A stretch of DNA of 64,000 nt from Sphingomonas sp. 1F27F7B (lineage in GTDB: Bacteria; Pseudomonadota; Alphaproteobacteria; Sphingomonadales; Sphingomonadaceae). The translations under genes and the position numbers were made by a program. The notes under the pieces are model-generated. The model was not told the origin of the DNA. It saw only the letters and a list, made by a program, of their open reading frames with translations, and ran no database searches. The stretch covers positions 62,001 to 126,000 of the forward strand of contig NZ_SCMK01000013.1 in the NCBI RefSeq assembly GCF_005503355.1. Direction: 5' to 3'. This document shows, one piece after another, positions 62,467-64,000 of the stretch (positions are counted from its first letter, which is position 1; each line of letters starts with the position of its first letter).

Positions 62467-63678
62467 CTAAGCTTTTTCGCGCGTGCCCTCAACCGCCGCG
62501 GCGAGCGTGGCGAAGGAATATATCGCAAGTGCAGCAAGGCCGATCGTGGCGAATCCGGCCAGCGCGAACGGCGTCAGGATAAGGAGATTCGCCGAGGGGC
62601 TCGCCCACCAGCGCCTCGGCCGGGAAGGCGCGCGCTCGACCAGCAGTTGAGCGGCAGCGGCCACCAGGGCGAGCACCGGCGGCGTGGTGCTCGCCGTTGC
62701 CGCGAATTCAACCCAGCCGGTGAGCAGCACAACCAGAGCGAACAGCGCGAAGATCGCCCATTCGAGCAGGCTGGCGCGCTTGTCCTCGCCGCGCAGCACC
62801 GCCATCGCCGCGCCGGTGGCGAGCGTCGCGGTGCCGATCAGCGCCATGACGGTGCCCGCCCCGGGCCAGCGCATCGCAGTGAGGACCAGCGCCAGCGCGG
62901 CGATCGCGCCGCCGGCGATGCTCAGCGTCCAGCCGGGCACGTTGCGGCCGACCAGTTCGGGCAGCGCAATCCGGGCGGCGCGGGTGAACACCCAGCGATC
63001 CGCCCAGTCGGTGCGCCGCTCGGTAAGCGCAGCGAGCACGCCGGTATTGCGGGCCGCCAGCCCCTCAACGCTGCGTTCGACGGCGTGGCCGCTCTTGAGC
63101 CAGCCTGCGGTGAGCGGGACATGCTCGGCGCCCGATTGGGCGGCGACACGAAGCAGCGCCGACTGGAAGTCGTAGTCCTCGGGCATCTGCGCGATCTGGG
63201 CGAGCTGCTCCACCGTGATCCGGGCGACGCCGGCCCAGCTGTCGCGCATGTCGAGGCGTTCGATCGCGGCGGGCGAGGACGGATCGTCGGTGACGAGAAG
63301 CGCTTCGCTGCCCGCCGTCGCCATCTTGTCCATCACCGGATCGGTGGTGACCAGCCCGTCGGCCATCACCAGCACCTGCGCGCCGGGCGCGATCTTCTCG
63401 GCAGCTTCCTCGGCCGAGCGGACGATCTCGATACGGGGATGGCGCTTGGCCGCGCGGTTGACCGCGGCGAGCAGCGCCGGCGTCATCTTGCCGACCGCGA
63501 CGAGCACCTGCTCGGCCCCGGCGCCGAACAGCAGCCGCGCCTGATATTCGAGCAGGGTCATCCCGCCGAAGGGCAATATCGCCATCAGCGTTCCCGGGCG
63601 GCCTTCGGCCTCCTCGACTGCGAATATGAGCCCCGCGAGCATCCTGGGGTGGTTAAGGGGTTCGCGCACGACAATCAA
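62467..63678 (-). CDS. nucleotidyltransferase-like membrane protein, degenerate
   Basis: A 403-residue protein in two parts. The N-terminal 200 residues read like an NTP-transferase (MobA/GlmU-type) Rossmann domain: AILPFGGMTLLEYQARLLFGAGAEQVLVAVGKM, PGAQVLVMADGLVTTDP. The GG-x-T-R-L nucleotide loop is missing. The rest holds five to six membrane helices (from about residue 245), as in CDP-alcohol phosphatidyltransferases, but no DG...AR...D...D motif is visible. Probably a divergent or inactive relative of inositol/CDP-alcohol enzymes. TTG start at 63678 has GGGA upstream; ATG 63642 is an alternative. Confidence 0.65.
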   Translation of the reverse strand: MIVVREPLNHPRMLAGLIFAVEEAEGRPGTLMAILPFGGMTLLEYQARLLFGAGAEQVLVAVGKMTPALLAAVNRAAKRHPRIEIVRSAEEAAEKIAPGAQVLVMADGLVTTDPVMDKMATAGSEALLVTDDPSSPAAIERLDMRDSWAGVARITVEQLAQIAQMPEDYDFQSALLRVAAQSGAEHVPLTAGWLKSGHAVERSVEGLAARNTGVLAALTERRTDWADRWVFTRAARIALPELVGRNVPGWTLSIAGGAIAALALVLTAMRWPGAGTVMALIGTATLATGAAMAVLRGEDKRASLLEWAIFALFALVVLLTGWVEFAATASTTPPVLALVAAAAQLLVERAPSRPRRWWASPSANLLILTPFALAGFATIGLAALAIYSFATLAAAVEGTREKA

Positions 63679-63714
63679 ATTCCCGCTGGTTCCCCTCCCT
63701 GGAAGGGCGTGAAG

Positions 63715-64000
63715 TCAGTAAAGCAGATGCGCCCGCCGCGCTTCTTCCCAGGCCGCCTCGTCCGGCAGGGTGCGCGCGTCGAGGTCGCCCGGCGCGGCGC
63801 CGGCATCGTCGACCCATTCGCGCAGGGCCGGGCCGCCGTTGATCACGTCGATCGCCAGCTTGTCGAAGACATATTCATAAGGGAAATCGCGCCACAGGTC
63901 ATAATCGCCATGGAGCCGCCGGATCGCCTTGAAGCCCAGCGCCTGGAGCCGCCAGGGCCGGAACGCGGCATGGTCGTAGCTCGGCCCCTCGGCATGGATG
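63715..64000 (-). CDS. C-terminal part of a DUF1343 / NamZ-like exo-N-acetylmuramidase-family protein (partial)
   Basis: The last 94 complete codons of a minus-strand gene entering from the right edge. The readable part has FRPWRLQALGFKAIRRLH, DFPYEYVFDKLAIDVINGG, PALREWVDDAG and the end RRAHLLY. The PYEY...KLAIDxxxG...LR order and the terminal LLY are characteristic of the DUF1343 C-terminal domain. NamZ members release N-acetylmuramic acid from peptidoglycan ends. The catalytic N-terminal part is outside, so activity cannot be judged. Ends 36 bases after the start of the next gene on the same strand. Confidence 0.7.
   Translation of the reverse strand, partial: IHAEGPSYDHAAFRPWRLQALGFKAIRRLHGDYDLWRDFPYEYVFDKLAIDVINGGPALREWVDDAGAAPGDLDARTLPDEAAWEEARRAHLLY

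Overview
The window is a GC-rich chromosomal segment of an alphaproteobacterium, most likely Sphingomonas or a close sphingomonad. This rests on protein family content and gene order, not on a marker gene: DUF1465/RcdA, DksA, a UxaA-type dehydratase, a membrane PQQ dehydrogenase, trpGDC-moaC-moeA-lexA, divergent comEC and gltX, then gltA. I see no rRNA, tRNA, CRISPR array, prophage, transposase or replication origin.

Left part (1-30 kb). A six-gene, translationally coupled operon (1068-6955: DUF4129, DUF4350, MoxR, DUF58, SpoIIM-like, RDD) looks like an envelope chaperone/assembly module. Next come a glyoxalase-fold protein divergent from an altronate dehydratase that has a perfect 14-bp operator-like palindrome, a Cys-tailed membrane protein, a gamma carbonic anhydrase and a nitronate monooxygenase. 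A regulatory cluster follows (RcdA-like adaptor, two small YdcH proteins, PilZ, DksA). After it lie a Ser-rich protein with a PEP-CTERM-like tail, a host-attachment-family protein, serS, a LysM/LytM lipoprotein, a K+ channel, an AAC(3)-like acetyltransferase, rimO, a penicillin-binding-like hydrolase, a membrane PQQ dehydrogenase and an M17 aminopeptidase.

Accessory centre (30.5-36.2 kb). On the minus strand, three consecutive secreted proteins of the RHS/YD-repeat type (36206 down to 31056) end in a polymorphic-toxin C-terminus with a JAMM-like HTH...SVDD signature. They are followed by a small overlapping lipoprotein gene that is the likely immunity protein. The 3' end of this locus and its flank are visibly AT-richer than everything around, as expected for exchanged toxin/immunity cassettes.

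Right part (36.4-64 kb). A serine-less esterase-like protein and an MFS exporter lead into a housekeeping block: tpiA, ppiD-trpE, trpG, trpDC-moaC, moeA, lexA with an SOS box, comEC divergent from gltX, and gltA. Accessory genes are inserted in it: a phosphodiester-glycosidase lipoprotein, an EF-hand protein, an M23 peptidase, a GST with a palindromic operator, a PilZ protein, and a ribbon-helix-helix/membrane/EF-hand fusion coupled to comEC. A palindromic repeat array sits behind trpE. The window closes with a His-less PAS histidine-kinase-like protein coupled to a DUF2336 protein, a nucleotidyltransferase-like membrane protein, and the C-terminus of a NamZ-like (DUF1343) protein.

Novelty candidates in order: the split RHS toxin/immunity locus, the membrane-tethered RHH/EF-hand protein coupled to comEC, and the catalytically depleted kinase and esterase. 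All functional statements are by family resemblance read by eye; no database search was run.
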